A stretch of DNA of 64,000 nt from Shouchella miscanthi (GCF_007725405.1 NZ_CP042163.1:434001-498000); one strand, 5' to 3'; shown: positions 1-7,509, counted from the stretch's first letter. Numbers and translations: made by a program. The notes: generated by a model not told the origin, from the sequence alone.

Positions 1-909
1 TGAATCGGTAACGAAAGAGGCACCAATTACTTCATGACCTCTATTTAAAGAAAGGTAATTAAACGGAGGATCGTATTTCGTACCAACAAGTTCTGATCCT
101 TTTAATGTACCTACAACGTTCGGCGATTCACCAAGTAGTTTTTCAGCTAATGCTTCTGCAACAACGTAGACTTCGTCGTCTTTTTCCACTTTTACATAGG
201 TCATATCTGGATTGACTGCAATCGCTACGTTGGAAGGCAACGTCCATGGAGTCGTTGTCCAGCCAAGAAGGTATTCATTCTTCGTTCCTTCAATTAAAAA
301 CTTCGCTGTAGCTGATAAATCGGTAACATCCTTATATCCTTGAGCAACTTCGTGTGAGCTTAAAGAAGTTTCACAGTTTGGACAGTAGGGCACAACACGG
401 TGACCTTTGTAAAGCATGTCGTTCCGATGAATGGTTGAAAGAATGTTCCATACTGACTCAATGTAAGGGTTCTGTAAGGTGACGTATGGGTCGTCCATAT
501 CAACCCAATAGCCAAGTGCTTCTGTAAATTGGCGCCATTCTCGTTCATACGTAAAGACACTTTCTTTACATTTTTCAATGAATGCTTCAACGCCGTACGC
601 TTTAATTTCGTCTTTGCCTTTTAAATCAAGTTGTTTCTGTACTTCTAATTCTACAGGCAAACCATGGGTGTCCCAACCAGCTTTACGAAGAACTTGATAC
701 CCAGACATTGTTTTATAACGGGCAACAAAGTCTTTCATCGTACGTCCTAACGCATGACCTGCGTGAGGCATTCCGTTTGCAGTCGGAGGGCCTTCGTAAA
801 AGACATACGTTTCTTTTCCTTCACGCTTTTCAATTGACTGTTTAAATGTGTTGTCCTTTTCCCAACGCTCGCGTACCCGTTGTTCACGAACATGTGCCGT
901 TTCGCTCAT
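1..909 (-). CDS. ileS: Isoleucyl-tRNA synthetase, type 2 (5' part of gene, N-terminal 303 residues)
   Basis: Charges tRNA-Ile with isoleucine in the cytoplasm. The gene runs off the left edge, so only the N-terminal part is seen. The reverse strand reads [10 protein letters not shown]..., then the class I HIGH-type signature in the context [12 protein letters not shown], then [14 protein letters not shown], a zinc-type CPNC pair ([11 protein letters not shown]) and the editing-domain start ([12 protein letters not shown]). PHAGH, the short N-terminus and the [14 protein letters not shown] block resemble the eukaryote/archaeal-like IleRS2 class rather than the B. subtilis IleRS1 class. The start ATG is preceded by GAAGGTGATG. 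It lies behind a T-box leader with an Ile-type specifier, which supports the substrate. The rest of the protein, including KMSKS, cannot be checked here. Confidence 0.95.
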   Translation of the reverse strand, partial: MSETAHVREQRVRERWEKDNTFKQSIEKREGKETYVFYEGPPTANGMPHAGHALGRTMKDFVARYKTMSGYQVLRKAGWDTHGLPVELEVQKQLDLKGKDEIKAYGVEAFIEKCKESVFTYEREWRQFTEALGYWVDMDDPYVTLQNPYIESVWNILSTIHRNDMLYKGHRVVPYCPNCETSLSSHEVAQGYKDVTDLSATAKFLIEGTKNEYLLGWTTTPWTLPSNVAIAVNPDMTYVKVEKDDEVYVVAEALAEKLLGESPNVVGTLKGSELVGTKYDPPFNYLSLNRGHEVIGASFVTDS

Positions 910-930
910 TTGCGTCATCACCTTCTTTAT

Positions 931-970
931 AAAATTAAAAAAACCTCCATCCAGGTCGCAGGATCGAGGT
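931..970 (-). terminator. Second terminator hairpin in the ileS leader
   Basis: ACCTCGATCC pairs with GGATGGAGGT (one mismatch) around a TGCGACCT loop, followed by seven T and an AT-rich run. It ends about 22 bases before the ileS start codon. Either this or the upstream hairpin could be the one that competes with the antiterminator. Confidence 0.65.
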
Positions 971-993
971 GTTATTCACTCAATAGTAGACAT

Positions 994-1020
994 AAAAAAA
1001 ACCATACAGAAGTAGTGGTT
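994..1020 (-). terminator. First terminator hairpin in the ileS T-box leader
   Basis: On the minus strand an 8-bp stem with one bulged base (AACCA.TAC / GTATGGTT) with a TTCT loop is followed directly by eight T residues. It sits just after the T-box-like element, where a regulated attenuator is expected. Confidence 0.6.
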
Positions 1021-1233
1021 TACATGTTTGTCATCATCACTACGTACCAACATACGCGCCCTTCATATCGGTAGGGAGCCGGCAAAGCTTAAAAGGTCGG
1101 TTCGGCTTTGCTTCTCGGAGAAGATTTTCAGAAAGGTCTTAACGTTGACTTTCAGCATCCATGTCAACTCTCTGTGGATAAGAATTCAATCTTACTCGGT
1201 CTCGTCATCGAATCAATTATTTGAATTATTCCT

Positions 1234-1262
1234 AGTATAAAGAGCGGAACGAGGAATGTCAA
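1234..1262 (-). promoter_or_regulatory. SigA-type promoter of ileS leader
   Basis: On the minus strand a perfect -35 TTGACA (1257-1262) and a -10 TATACT (1234-1239) are separated by 17 bases. Transcription would start near 1227, just upstream of the T-box Stem I. Confidence 0.8.
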
Positions 1263-1486
1263 ATAGACTTCGTTCCAGTAAAAAAGGGGGATGTGGTCTC
1301 TAGTGTATCCATTGTCAGAAAAAATAATCTTAAAAAGCTGAAGAGACGCTTTTTACCTAATGAGGGAATAGAAAACACGATAAAATGAGAGTAGAGGGTG
1401 ACCACTAGACAATTTTCTTCTCACTTTCCTTCTCAGCATTGGACTGAGTCAGATTCGAAGAAAAATCGATAGACTACCATGATTTT
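1263..1486. other. Intergenic region between ileS promoter and DUF2975 gene
   Basis: No gene was found. A short AAAAAGC/GCTTTTT inverted repeat lies near 1331-1354, but it has no continuing T-run and no gene upstream that would need it. Confidence 0.4.
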
Positions 1487-1488
1487 TA

Positions 1489-1518
1489 TTGATAAACGAT
1501 AAAAAAATGGTATACAAT
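1489..1518 (+). promoter_or_regulatory. Promoter of DUF2975/XRE operon
   Basis: TTGATA at 1489-1494 is followed by TATACA at 1511-1516 (spacer 16), or TACAAT at 1513-1518 (spacer 18), just before the ribosome binding site CGAGGTG. This makes an upstream TTG (1489) an unlikely translation start. Confidence 0.6.
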
Positions 1519-1542
1519 GATAAAAAAGTACCGAGGTGTTCT

Positions 1543-2019
1543 ATGCAACGTGGGAGAGTTTTATTTTTAAAGGGCATTACAATTAGCCTTGGTGTTCTAG
1601 TACTAATCAGTTGTATTTGGGTGTTACCGCCCTTATCACACTATATTGCTATTGATAATCCGAGTTTTGCCTATCTTCGAATTCCGGTTTTAGCAGGTGT
1701 CTATATGACAGTTGTACCGTTTTTATTTGCGCTCCAGCAGGCGTTTCAATTATTGAGCTTAATAGAAAATGATTATGTGTTTACAGATTGGGCCATTAAA
1801 ACGCTGGGAAATATTAAGTTTTGTGCAGTCGCGATTATTATCTTGTACGGTGTTGGGTTAATTAGTTTATTTTTACTGAATGCGATACATATAGGATTTG
1901 TCATGATTGTCTTGACGATTATGCTCATTACTGTGGTCATTATCTTTTTTGCGTCTGTATTACAAGAGCTACTACGCTCAGCGGTACGCCTAAAATCAGA
2001 AAACGACTTGACGATTTGA
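1543..2019 (+). CDS. DUF2975 family membrane protein
   Basis: About 158 residues with four hydrophobic segments (roughly residues 12-35, 45-70, 90-115 and 118-140). The arrangement and the following small XRE regulator match the DUF2975 family, such as the B. subtilis YoaS/YozG pair. The function of the family is not established. The ATG at 1543 is chosen because CGAGGTG lies 6 bases upstream; an in-frame TTG at 1489 falls inside the -35 box. It is followed by a helix-turn-helix gene 10 bases downstream, so the pair is probably co-transcribed. A sensory or export-related membrane role is only a guess. Confidence 0.75.
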   Translation: MQRGRVLFLKGITISLGVLVLISCIWVLPPLSHYIAIDNPSFAYLRIPVLAGVYMTVVPFLFALQQAFQLLSLIENDYVFTDWAIKTLGNIKFCAVAIIILYGVGLISLFLLNAIHIGFVMIVLTIMLITVVIIFFASVLQELLRSAVRLKSENDLTI

Positions 2020-2029
2020 GGTGTAAAAG

Positions 2030-2245
2030 ATGGCAATAATTATTCGGCTAGATGTCATGTTAGCAAAGCGAAAAATGAGTATGACCGAACTATCTGAGCG
2101 TGTTGGTGTCACAATGGCGAATCTATCAATTTTGAAAAACGGAAAAGCAAAGGCAGTACGGTTTTCGACACTTGAGGCGATATGTGAAGTGCTAGATTGT
2201 CAGCCTGGAGACATACTGGAATATGAAAGGGAGGAAAGCATGTGA
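2030..2245 (+). CDS. Small XRE-family (Cro/CI) transcriptional regulator
   Basis: A 71-residue single-domain helix-turn-helix protein. It begins MAIIIRLDVMLAKRKMS, then MTELSERVGVTMANLSILKNG forms the HTH, and it ends in the FSTLEAICEVLDCQPGDIL pattern typical of YozG-like regulators. The start is backed by GAGGTG 8 bases upstream. It sits directly after the DUF2975 gene, and its stop overlaps the start of the next membrane-protein gene (ATGTGA). It probably autoregulates this three-gene unit, but no operator was identified. Confidence 0.85.
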   Translation: MAIIIRLDVMLAKRKMSMTELSERVGVTMANLSILKNGKAKAVRFSTLEAICEVLDCQPGDILEYEREESM

Positions 2246-2760
2246 CCATAATCATCCTGATTGGAGGGATTTTTCTTCTCATATTCCTTCTAGTCTTAAA
2301 ACCGTTTCTTCGGATGTTGGAAGGCCATGTTCTTGTAGAACGATTAAAAACAAAAAACGGGTTTCAATCTCCTTTAAAGGCGGGCATATTGACATTTGGA
2401 CTAAATGTCGTCTTGTTTTCAGTTACACTAGTGTGTTTATATGTACCAGCGTTAATAGGGTTTGATATGAGCCCTTTGTTTGCAATGGTATTCGGTACGA
2501 TTATAAGTGTCCTTGCTTGGGGAGTGCTGAATCGTGGATACAAAGGGAATCGCCCGATTATGATGGGGTTTATCGGGAGTAGCTTTTATCTACTGGCTTT
2601 CCTTACAGCCCTTATCATATGGTTCCTTCCTAGTAGCCGAACAGGGGAAGAATTGTTTCACTGGGAAATTGGCCTTATCTTGATTGGGGTTATCAGTTTC
2701 ATAGCGTGGGTTATGAATTTTTATGTCATTAGTTATCGAGGTAAAGAAGAGGGCGGTTAA
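2242..2760 (+). CDS. Unknown integral membrane protein (172 aa)
   Basis: No family was recognised. The protein has about five transmembrane segments: residues 2-22, 50-70, 75-95, 105-130 and 140-163. It ends in a short charged tail (YRGKEEGG). Translation is inferred from a GTG that overlaps the end of the XRE gene by 4 bases, preceded by AAAGGGAGGAAAG, so it looks translationally coupled. The gene ends in a hairpin shared with the convergent gene. A role linked to the DUF2975/XRE pair is inferred from position only. Confidence 0.7.
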   Translation: MTIIILIGGIFLLIFLLVLKPFLRMLEGHVLVERLKTKNGFQSPLKAGILTFGLNVVLFSVTLVCLYVPALIGFDMSPLFAMVFGTIISVLAWGVLNRGYKGNRPIMMGFIGSSFYLLAFLTALIIWFLPSSRTGEELFHWEIGLILIGVISFIAWVMNFYVISYRGKEEGG

Positions 2761-2777
2761 ACCGTCCTCTTCTTTAC
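2741..2777. terminator. Bidirectional terminator
   Basis: A long near-perfect inverted repeat (GTAAAGAAGAGG / CCTCTTCTTTAC with inner CGGTT/AACCG) spans the 3' ends of the convergent genes. It has A-rich and T-rich flanks that suit both directions. Confidence 0.8.
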
Positions 2778-3322
2778 CATTGTATGGTTAAGTTAGGCCA
2801 GATTTCTTGCCAGTTCTTTTTCTTAATACGTTGATGGTAGCGATCTAAATCGTGGACATAGGCAGGTGTTGGACGAACAAGAAGTTCAACCGCATCGTTG
2901 ACACCGAACGGGGCGATGAGTTCTAGTCTGTTTTGATCAAGACGAACACCTAATGCTGTTGCCGTTTCAGGAAACCTTGATAACGCCTCTGTAGTAGAGC
3001 CATAAGGTGGAAATTGATTGACGATGTGCATACGTGCTTGGTTTTTTACAGACCAAGGTTGACCAGGGAAAAGACGATGCAACTCGTATTCATATTCTTT
3101 TTCCTTTTCTTTTTTTAAACAAGCAGAATCGTAGTAGACGACATCAATATCTGGAAGTTCTGTCCGCTGGAATCCATGCAGAGTATCCCAAATCTTCCCG
3201 CGTACAAATCCTGCACAAACACACCAATCCTTTAGTTGAAGTGCTTCAGCTGCCGCTAGTACCGCCATCATCCAATCATCTTCTTGTATGAGTGCGAGAA
3301 CATCTTCTTCTGTGTGAATCAT
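2774..3322 (-). CDS. Nucleotidyltransferase-family protein (DUF925-like)
   Basis: A 182-residue protein beginning MIHTEEDVLALIQ. It has the pattern AGFVRGKIWD, then LPDIDVVYYD, which gives the paired acidic residues of a minimal nucleotidyltransferase fold (DID near residue 57). Family members of this length are common in Bacillales and lack a proven substrate. The start at 3322 is chosen because AAAAGGAGTT lies 6 bases upstream. A longer in-frame start would run into the terminator of the neighbouring gene. The C-terminus (WQEIWPNLTIQW) is intact. Confidence 0.75.
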   Translation of the reverse strand: MIHTEEDVLALIQEDDWMMAVLAAAEALQLKDWCVCAGFVRGKIWDTLHGFQRTELPDIDVVYYDSACLKKEKEKEYEYELHRLFPGQPWSVKNQARMHIVNQFPPYGSTTEALSRFPETATALGVRLDQNRLELIAPFGVNDAVELLVRPTPAYVHDLDRYHQRIKKKNWQEIWPNLTIQW

Positions 3323-3347
3323 CGTCCAACTCCTTTTAGAAAATGGA

Positions 3348-3388
3348 GCGAAGAAACGGCTAAATGGGCTATCTAGTCGTTTCTTCGC
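3348..3388 (-). terminator. Terminator of YhdH/YhfP-like gene
   Basis: An 11-bp perfect stem, GCGAAGAAACG / CGTTTCTTCGC (3348-3358 with 3378-3388), lies directly downstream of the minus-strand oxidoreductase gene. The T-run after it is weak. Confidence 0.5.
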
Positions 3389-3392
3389 CAAG

Positions 3393-4370
3393 TTAAAGTT
3401 TTACAATCGTACGGCCTTTAACATTCCCTTTTACAACATTCGTTAATACATCATTTAATTGGGTTAATGTAATTTCATTTACGGTCTCTTCTAGAAAGGA
3501 TGGTTTTAAGTCTGTCGCTAATCGATACCAAGCATGTGCTCGTTCTTTCATTGGACAGGTTACAGAATCAATTCCTAGCCAATTGATACCTCGTCCAATA
3601 AAGGGTAAAACCGTCGTTACAACTTCAACGCCACCAGTTAACCCACTGGATGCAATCGAGCCGCCTCGTTTCAATGTAGTCAGTAGATAAGAAGTTGTTT
3701 TCCCTCCTACTGCATCAATAGCGCCTGCCCATTCACCTTGACGAATGGATACCCTCTCGCTTTCTTCCAGTTCTTCTCGGGTAACCATTTCAGAAGCGCC
3801 TAGCTGCTTTAACCAATCGTGAGCTTCCACTTTATTTGTTCCTGCGACAACGTGATAACCAAGCTTTGCTAACATTTCTACCGAGAGACTACCAACACCT
3901 CCAGTCGCACCTGGAACAACAACTTTTCCTCCATCAGGGTGTAAGCCATTTTGTTCTAATTTTGTAATAGAAAGAGCTGCTGTTAAACCAGCGGTTCCTA
4001 AAATCATAGATTCTTTTAATGTTAATCCTTCTGGGAGTGGAATAACCCACTCGGCTGGAATTCGCGCATACTCCGCATAGCCTCCGTGATGAGCGGTTCC
4101 AATTTTATAACTTGTAGCGATGACTTTTTGACCTTCTGAAAATCGATTGTCTTTCGAACGTACAACTGTTCCTGCTAAATCAATGCCAGGGATGAGTGGA
4201 GAAGTTTCAGCAAGGTTGCCTTGTTTTACAACCATCGCATCTTTATAATTTACACTTGAATAAGCAACTTTAATAAGCACGTCACCTTCTATTAACTCTT
4301 CCAGATCCCATTGTTCTATCTGTCCTTCAAGTAGCGCTTCTTTTCGGAGGACGAATGCGTCAAATGTCAT
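3393..4370 (-). CDS. YhdH/YhfP-family NADPH-dependent quinone oxidoreductase (acrylyl-CoA reductase-like)
   Basis: A 325-residue MDR-superfamily protein without the structural zinc Cys cluster. It carries an N-terminal GroES-like domain (VAYSSVNYKDAMV, PLIPGIDLAGTV) and a Rossmann domain with the nucleotide motif VPGATGGVGSLSVEM. The terminal VKGRTIVKL is typical of the YhdH/AcuI group, whose members reduce acrylyl-CoA or quinones with NADPH. The start ATG at 4368-4370 has AAAGGGGATTTTT upstream. An in-frame extension to 4403 is less likely. It is monocistronic, and its natural substrate cannot be read from sequence. Confidence 0.85.
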   Translation of the reverse strand: MTFDAFVLRKEALLEGQIEQWDLEELIEGDVLIKVAYSSVNYKDAMVVKQGNLAETSPLIPGIDLAGTVVRSKDNRFSEGQKVIATSYKIGTAHHGGYAEYARIPAEWVIPLPEGLTLKESMILGTAGLTAALSITKLEQNGLHPDGGKVVVPGATGGVGSLSVEMLAKLGYHVVAGTNKVEAHDWLKQLGASEMVTREELEESERVSIRQGEWAGAIDAVGGKTTSYLLTTLKRGGSIASSGLTGGVEVVTTVLPFIGRGINWLGIDSVTCPMKERAHAWYRLATDLKPSFLEETVNEITLTQLNDVLTNVVKGNVKGRTIVKL

Positions 4371-4486
4371 AAAAATCCCCTTTCTTCTTGACTGTATTCT
4401 CATGGTAGAAGTTTAGGGAGGAGGAAGTCAATCATCTTGCTCGCACTAGGTTTACACGATACGATAGAAAGAAATGGAGGCGGAAC

Positions 4487-5221
4487 ATGAAGCAAAATAA
4501 ATACGATGAGCCTAATTTCTATGAAGCATACAAACGAATGCCTCGTTCTGTTGAAGGACTTAAAGGGGCAGGGGAATGGCACGTATTAAAAACACTCGTG
4601 CCAAACCTCGCTAATACGAACGTATTGGATTTAGGTTGTGGATTTGGCTGGCACTCTCGTTATTTTCATGATCTAGGTGCGAACCAAGTTATAGGAATTG
4701 ATCTGTCGGAGAAAATGATTCAAACTGCACGTGAGATGACGAATCAAGAGGGCATTGATTTTAGACAGGGAGCTATTGAAGACATTGAATTTAAAGCTGG
4801 TTCATTTGACGTTATCTTTAGTTCTCTTGCACTCCATTATGTAAAAAGCTATCAAGAAGTGGTACGCAACGTAAAACAATTACTAGCGCCAAAAGGGGTC
4901 TTTCTTTTCTCTGTTGAGCATCCCATTTTTACTGCACGAGCGGAACAAGATTGGATATATGATTCAAAAGGAAACATCGATCACTGGCCGATTGACGATT
5001 ATCAAGCAGAATCCATTCGCCAAACGTCCTTCTTAACAGATCATGTTGTAAAATACCACCGTACGCTTACGACTTACTTGAATACATTACTTGAAGCTGG
5101 GTTTTTAATTGAAAGAATAGAAGAGCCGAAACCAGATCCAGCTATACTGGCACAGAACCCTGAGTATAAACAAGAATTACGAAGGCCGATGTTTCTCATT
5201 ATAAAGGCGAAAGTGCGCTGA
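4487..5221 (+). CDS. Class I SAM-dependent methyltransferase
   Basis: A 244-residue cytosolic methyltransferase. Motif I is VLDLGCGFGWHSRYF (residues about 45-60), the acidic ribose-binding residue is in VIGIDLSEKM, and motif post-I/IV is DVIFSSLALHYVKS. This resembles the UbiE/COQ5-type Methyltransf_11 fold. The start has AATGGAGGCGGAAC upstream. The acceptor substrate is unknown. It stands alone between a divergent oxidoreductase gene and a convergent SMR pair. Confidence 0.85.
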   Translation: MKQNKYDEPNFYEAYKRMPRSVEGLKGAGEWHVLKTLVPNLANTNVLDLGCGFGWHSRYFHDLGANQVIGIDLSEKMIQTAREMTNQEGIDFRQGAIEDIEFKAGSFDVIFSSLALHYVKSYQEVVRNVKQLLAPKGVFLFSVEHPIFTARAEQDWIYDSKGNIDHWPIDDYQAESIRQTSFLTDHVVKYHRTLTTYLNTLLEAGFLIERIEEPKPDPAILAQNPEYKQELRRPMFLIIKAKVR

Positions 5222-5281
5222 AAAATAATTGTTTGTAATGTTGAAGGGGCAATTATTCGTTTTAAGTTTTACCCATAGAAA

Positions 5282-5320
5282 AACACTGTAAACATGGGAA
5301 TAAATCATGCTTACAGTGTT
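5282..5320. terminator. Bidirectional terminator
   Basis: AACACTGTAA pairs with TTACAGTGTT and an inner CATG pairs with CATG. It is followed on the plus strand by CCTTTTTTATTT and on the minus strand by TTTTTC. It separates the methyltransferase gene from the convergent SMR genes. Confidence 0.75.
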
Positions 5321-5330
5321 CCTTTTTTAT

Positions 5331-5645
5331 TTAAGATACCGCTTTAAGTCCTGTAACACCGACTACAATAATGACTAAGCTGACAATACGTATTTTACTT
5401 TTAGACTCACCAAAGAAAATCATGTTAATGAGAACAGCAGCAGCAGTTCCGATACCGATCCACACTGCGTACGCTACACTTACTTGTAAAGAAAGAAACG
5501 ATAAATATAAAAAGACAAACGCAAGTCCAAAGCCGCCAAAGAAAAGAACCGCATGTTTCAATGAATTCCGTTGGCTAAACGATTTTAAACCGATAACTCC
5601 AGTAATTTCAAAACATGCCGCTAAAAAAACGAAAAACCAACCCAT
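5331..5645 (-). CDS. SMR-family multidrug/guanidinium efflux subunit (YvdR/YkkD-like)
   Basis: A 104-residue four-helix small multidrug resistance protein, MGWFFVFLAACFEITGVIGLKSF..., with the membrane glutamate (E13) that couples proton import to cation export. The C-terminus ends in VTGLKAVS. Its start overlaps the stop of the upstream partner by one base, so the two are one translational unit. A paired SMR with a TetR gene upstream matches the B. subtilis yvdTSR layout. Such pairs work as asymmetric heterodimers. The substrate (toxic cations or guanidinium) is a family-level inference. Confidence 0.88.
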   Translation of the reverse strand: MGWFFVFLAACFEITGVIGLKSFSQRNSLKHAVLFFGGFGLAFVFLYLSFLSLQVSVAYAVWIGIGTAAAVLINMIFFGESKSKIRIVSLVIIVVGVTGLKAVS

Positions 5646-5986
5646 TATGACGCAGCCTCCTCTTGTTTTGCACCATCATCTGATCGTTTTAATAAAATGA
5701 CGCCAAAAACGAGCATCCCCATAAAGAACCCTTTGGCTAAACTGAATGAGCCTTCAAAAATATAAATATCCATAAGGGCTGTTCCAACTGTACCAGCGGC
5801 AGCAAAGATGGCATAAACGGTTCCTGTAGGTAAGCTTTCACATGCTTTTGCTAAAAAGTAAAAATCAATCATAATAATGGTGATGATAATAGCCCAGTGC
5901 CACCAAGTGGAAGCAATGTTAAATCCGAGTACCCAAAATAACTCAAATAAACACGTGAGAATAACGAAAATCCATCCCTTGTTCAT
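5645..5986 (-). CDS. SMR-family efflux subunit (YvdS/YkkC-like)
   Basis: A 113-residue four-helix SMR protein, MNKGWIFVILTCLFELFWVLGF..., with the conserved Glu at position 14 and a longer charged tail (KRSDDGAKQEEAAS). The longer partner precedes the shorter one, as in ykkCD and yvdSR. The start has AGGAGATATCAAC upstream. The intergenic stretch before it holds an AATGAC-N5-GTCATT palindrome identical in arms to one upstream of the tetR gene, so both are probably repressed by that regulator. No guanidine riboswitch is seen upstream. Confidence 0.88.
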   Translation of the reverse strand: MNKGWIFVILTCLFELFWVLGFNIASTWWHWAIIITIIMIDFYFLAKACESLPTGTVYAIFAAAGTVGTALMDIYIFEGSFSLAKGFFMGMLVFGVILLKRSDDGAKQEEAAS

Positions 5987-6010
5987 GTTGATATCTCCTA
6001 TCTAATAATG

Positions 6011-6027
6011 AATGACATTCAGTCATT
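6011..6027. promoter_or_regulatory. Putative TetR operator 1 (upstream of SMR pair)
   Basis: The 17-bp palindrome AATGAC-ATTCA-GTCATT has the same arms and spacing as the site at 6645-6661. It lies between the regulator gene and the first efflux gene. Confidence 0.75.
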
Positions 6028-6053
6028 ATTGATTTGAAAGAAAAGCAAGTGAA

Positions 6054-6626
6054 CTAATCACTCGCACCTAGAGCGTTTGTTAGAAATATGATGAGCTCTT
6101 GTTTGTGTTCATTTACATAATCAATGTCTTCCTGGTTATAAAGATAAAGCTGTTCGGCTGTTGATTCTATTGTTCCTACCATAATCCGTGCCGTAGCGTC
6201 TGAGCGTAAAGATTTTCTTATTCCACCTGATTGCTTTGCTTGCTCTAAACGATCTGCAAGCCAATCGTATAGTGGGGTATAAATGGTTTCCCATTGCTGT
6301 AAATGCTCCGACTGCGTTAAACCAGAGTAAATGAGAACAGCAAGTTTTTTATGATGCTCTGTTGTATGAAAAACGGTATCTACGAGTTCATTTAACTGTT
6401 GTTTAAATGAGCTTGCCGTTACATTTTTGTTCAGTTCAACCATAAGGTGATCAACAAAAACAGCTGCGATATCAGGCATAACCGATAGTTTAGAAGGAAA
6501 ATATAAATAGTACGTACCTTGGGCAATGTTCGCACGTTTCACAATATCGGATATGGTTGTTTTTTCGACCCCTTTTTCACTAAACGCTTCAATGGCAGCG
6601 GTTATAATTCGTTCACGCTTATCCAA
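6054..6626 (-). CDS. TetR/AcrR-family repressor (YvdT-like)
   Basis: About 190 residues. The N-terminal TetR helix-turn-helix reads RERIITAAIEAFSEKGVEKTTISDIVKRANIAQGTYYLYFPSK in overlapping motifs, followed by a ligand-binding helical domain. A TTG at 6624-6626 is taken as the start because AAGGA lies about 10 bases upstream. A GTG at 6635 would overlap that ribosome binding site. The gene precedes the two SMR genes on the same strand, as yvdT does in B. subtilis. Matching palindromes at 6011-6027 and 6645-6661 suggest it controls itself and the efflux pair. The inducer is unknown. Confidence 0.88.
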   Translation of the reverse strand: MDKRERIITAAIEAFSEKGVEKTTISDIVKRANIAQGTYYLYFPSKLSVMPDIAAVFVDHLMVELNKNVTASSFKQQLNELVDTVFHTTEHHKKLAVLIYSGLTQSEHLQQWETIYTPLYDWLADRLEQAKQSGGIRKSLRSDATARIMVGTIESTAEQLYLYNQEDIDYVNEHKQELIIFLTNALGASD

Positions 6627-6644
6627 TGTAAACACATCCTTAAA

Positions 6645-6661
6645 AATGACTGACTGTCATT
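6645..6661. promoter_or_regulatory. Putative TetR operator 2 (autoregulatory)
   Basis: The palindrome AATGAC-TGACT-GTCATT lies just upstream of the tetR ribosome binding site and has the same arms as the operator before the SMR genes. Confidence 0.75.
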
Positions 6662-6839
6662 CATATGATAACGTAATGTTTAAAAGAAGTCAATTCTGTT
6701 GCGTTTGGGATAGTCCTCTTATTTATTCGTCTCACAAGATTTTTCTTGGCACTTTACCTAGTTACCCCTGTAAACAGTGAGCATATTCTACTATAATTTC
6801 TTGTTGTTCATCGAAAGAGTATAAAGGCGTAGTTCAAAG

Positions 6840-6865
6840 GTTTTGCTTTTATTTTGAAAAGGTAT
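6840..6865 (+). promoter_or_regulatory. Possible SigB-type promoter
   Basis: GTTTTG (6840-6845), a 14-base spacer and AGGTAT (6860-6865) loosely match the GTTTAA-N12-15-GGGTAT consensus. It lies 31 bases before the start of a STAS-like gene. Confidence 0.35.
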
Positions 6866-6896
6866 AAGCTTATAGGGAAGTAGAGGAGGGAATTGA

Positions 6897-7295
6897 ATGT
6901 ATAAAGTCTCATTAGAAGATAAAAAACACGCAATCATTGCGGTTAAATGGGAATCTAATCTAACGCCAGAGGGCATTCATCAAGCGAATGATGAAATTAA
7001 TACGATTTTAAGAGCACATCAGCTTAGCCAGTTCCACTTAATCGTGAATATGAAGGACGTAATTGTATTCAAGCCAGAAACACAAAAGGAAGTAGTTGCT
7101 CATCAAGAATGGTTACTACAGAAAGGGATGGATCAAGCAGCAGTCGTTGTACAAAGTAACGTAGCTAAACTTCAATTAAGACGAACGGCCAAAGAATCAA
7201 GTCATAGATCGGAAACCCACTTTACAGAAATAGATGAAGCGCTCACTTTTTTAAAACAGAAGAATCATAGTGAAAACCCAAACAGCCTAGCATAA
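6897..7295 (+). CDS. STAS/SpoIIAA-like small protein
   Basis: A 132-residue soluble protein, MYKVSLEDKKHAIIAVKW... The alternating hydrophobic strands and helices (FHLIVNMKDVIVFKPE, then a helix with WLLQKGMDQAAVVVQSNVAKLQLRR) fit the SpoIIAA-like or STAS fold of uncharacterised proteins. This assignment is by pattern only. The start has TAGAGGAGGGAATTGA upstream. The stop codon lies in the loop of the terminator hairpin. A weak SigB-like promoter may make it stress-regulated. Confidence 0.6.
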   Translation: MYKVSLEDKKHAIIAVKWESNLTPEGIHQANDEINTILRAHQLSQFHLIVNMKDVIVFKPETQKEVVAHQEWLLQKGMDQAAVVVQSNVAKLQLRRTAKESSHRSETHFTEIDEALTFLKQKNHSENPNSLA

Positions 7296-7312
7296 GAGCA
7301 AGGCTGTCTTTT
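7282..7312 (+). terminator. Terminator
   Basis: ACAGCCT pairs with AGGCTGT around a GCATAAGAGC region and is followed by CTTTTTAATTT. Confidence 0.75.
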
Positions 7313-7509
7313 TAATTTCAGTCAATTGATTAAATCTCATCATGTCCAATGTAAAAGAGCATATAGTTGTATAAAGCTTGGCTAACAAATCGGAAATCGC
7401 GTGAAATACTATCGAAAATGTTTCGCAATAAAGGCTTTTAACCTATTAAGAGAGAAAATCCATCCTCAGTGTTTACGCAGAAACAAATAAGTGATTAGGC
7501 AGGGATACT

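Larger units (their letters stand above)
919..1227 (-). promoter_or_regulatory. T-box riboswitch leader of ileS (Ile specifier)
   Basis: Read on the minus strand, the leader starts with the T-box Stem I signature GACGAGACCGAGTAAG, followed by AGAGAG and GGATGCTG (AG-bulge and distal loop elements). A GAAAATC segment then gives an ATC isoleucine specifier. Further on come an ACCGATATG segment like the conserved ACCGTTAT region, and a degenerate T-box with TTGGTAC at about 1039-1052. UGGU there can pair with the ACCA end of a tRNA with discriminator A. Two hairpin/T-run terminators follow. Uncharged tRNA-Ile is expected to favour antitermination and ileS expression. The exact antiterminator was not folded computationally. 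Confidence 0.85.

Noticed and set aside
360-1240. Reading frames of 60-76 codons on either strand inside ileS and its leader
   Set aside because: They overlap the well-supported ileS frame or the T-box RNA, have no ribosome binding sites and no recognisable protein pattern.
5987-6053. Guanidine (ykkC) riboswitch upstream of the SMR pair
   Set aside because: The gap is too short and lacks the ACGR-loop hairpins; a TetR operator is present instead.
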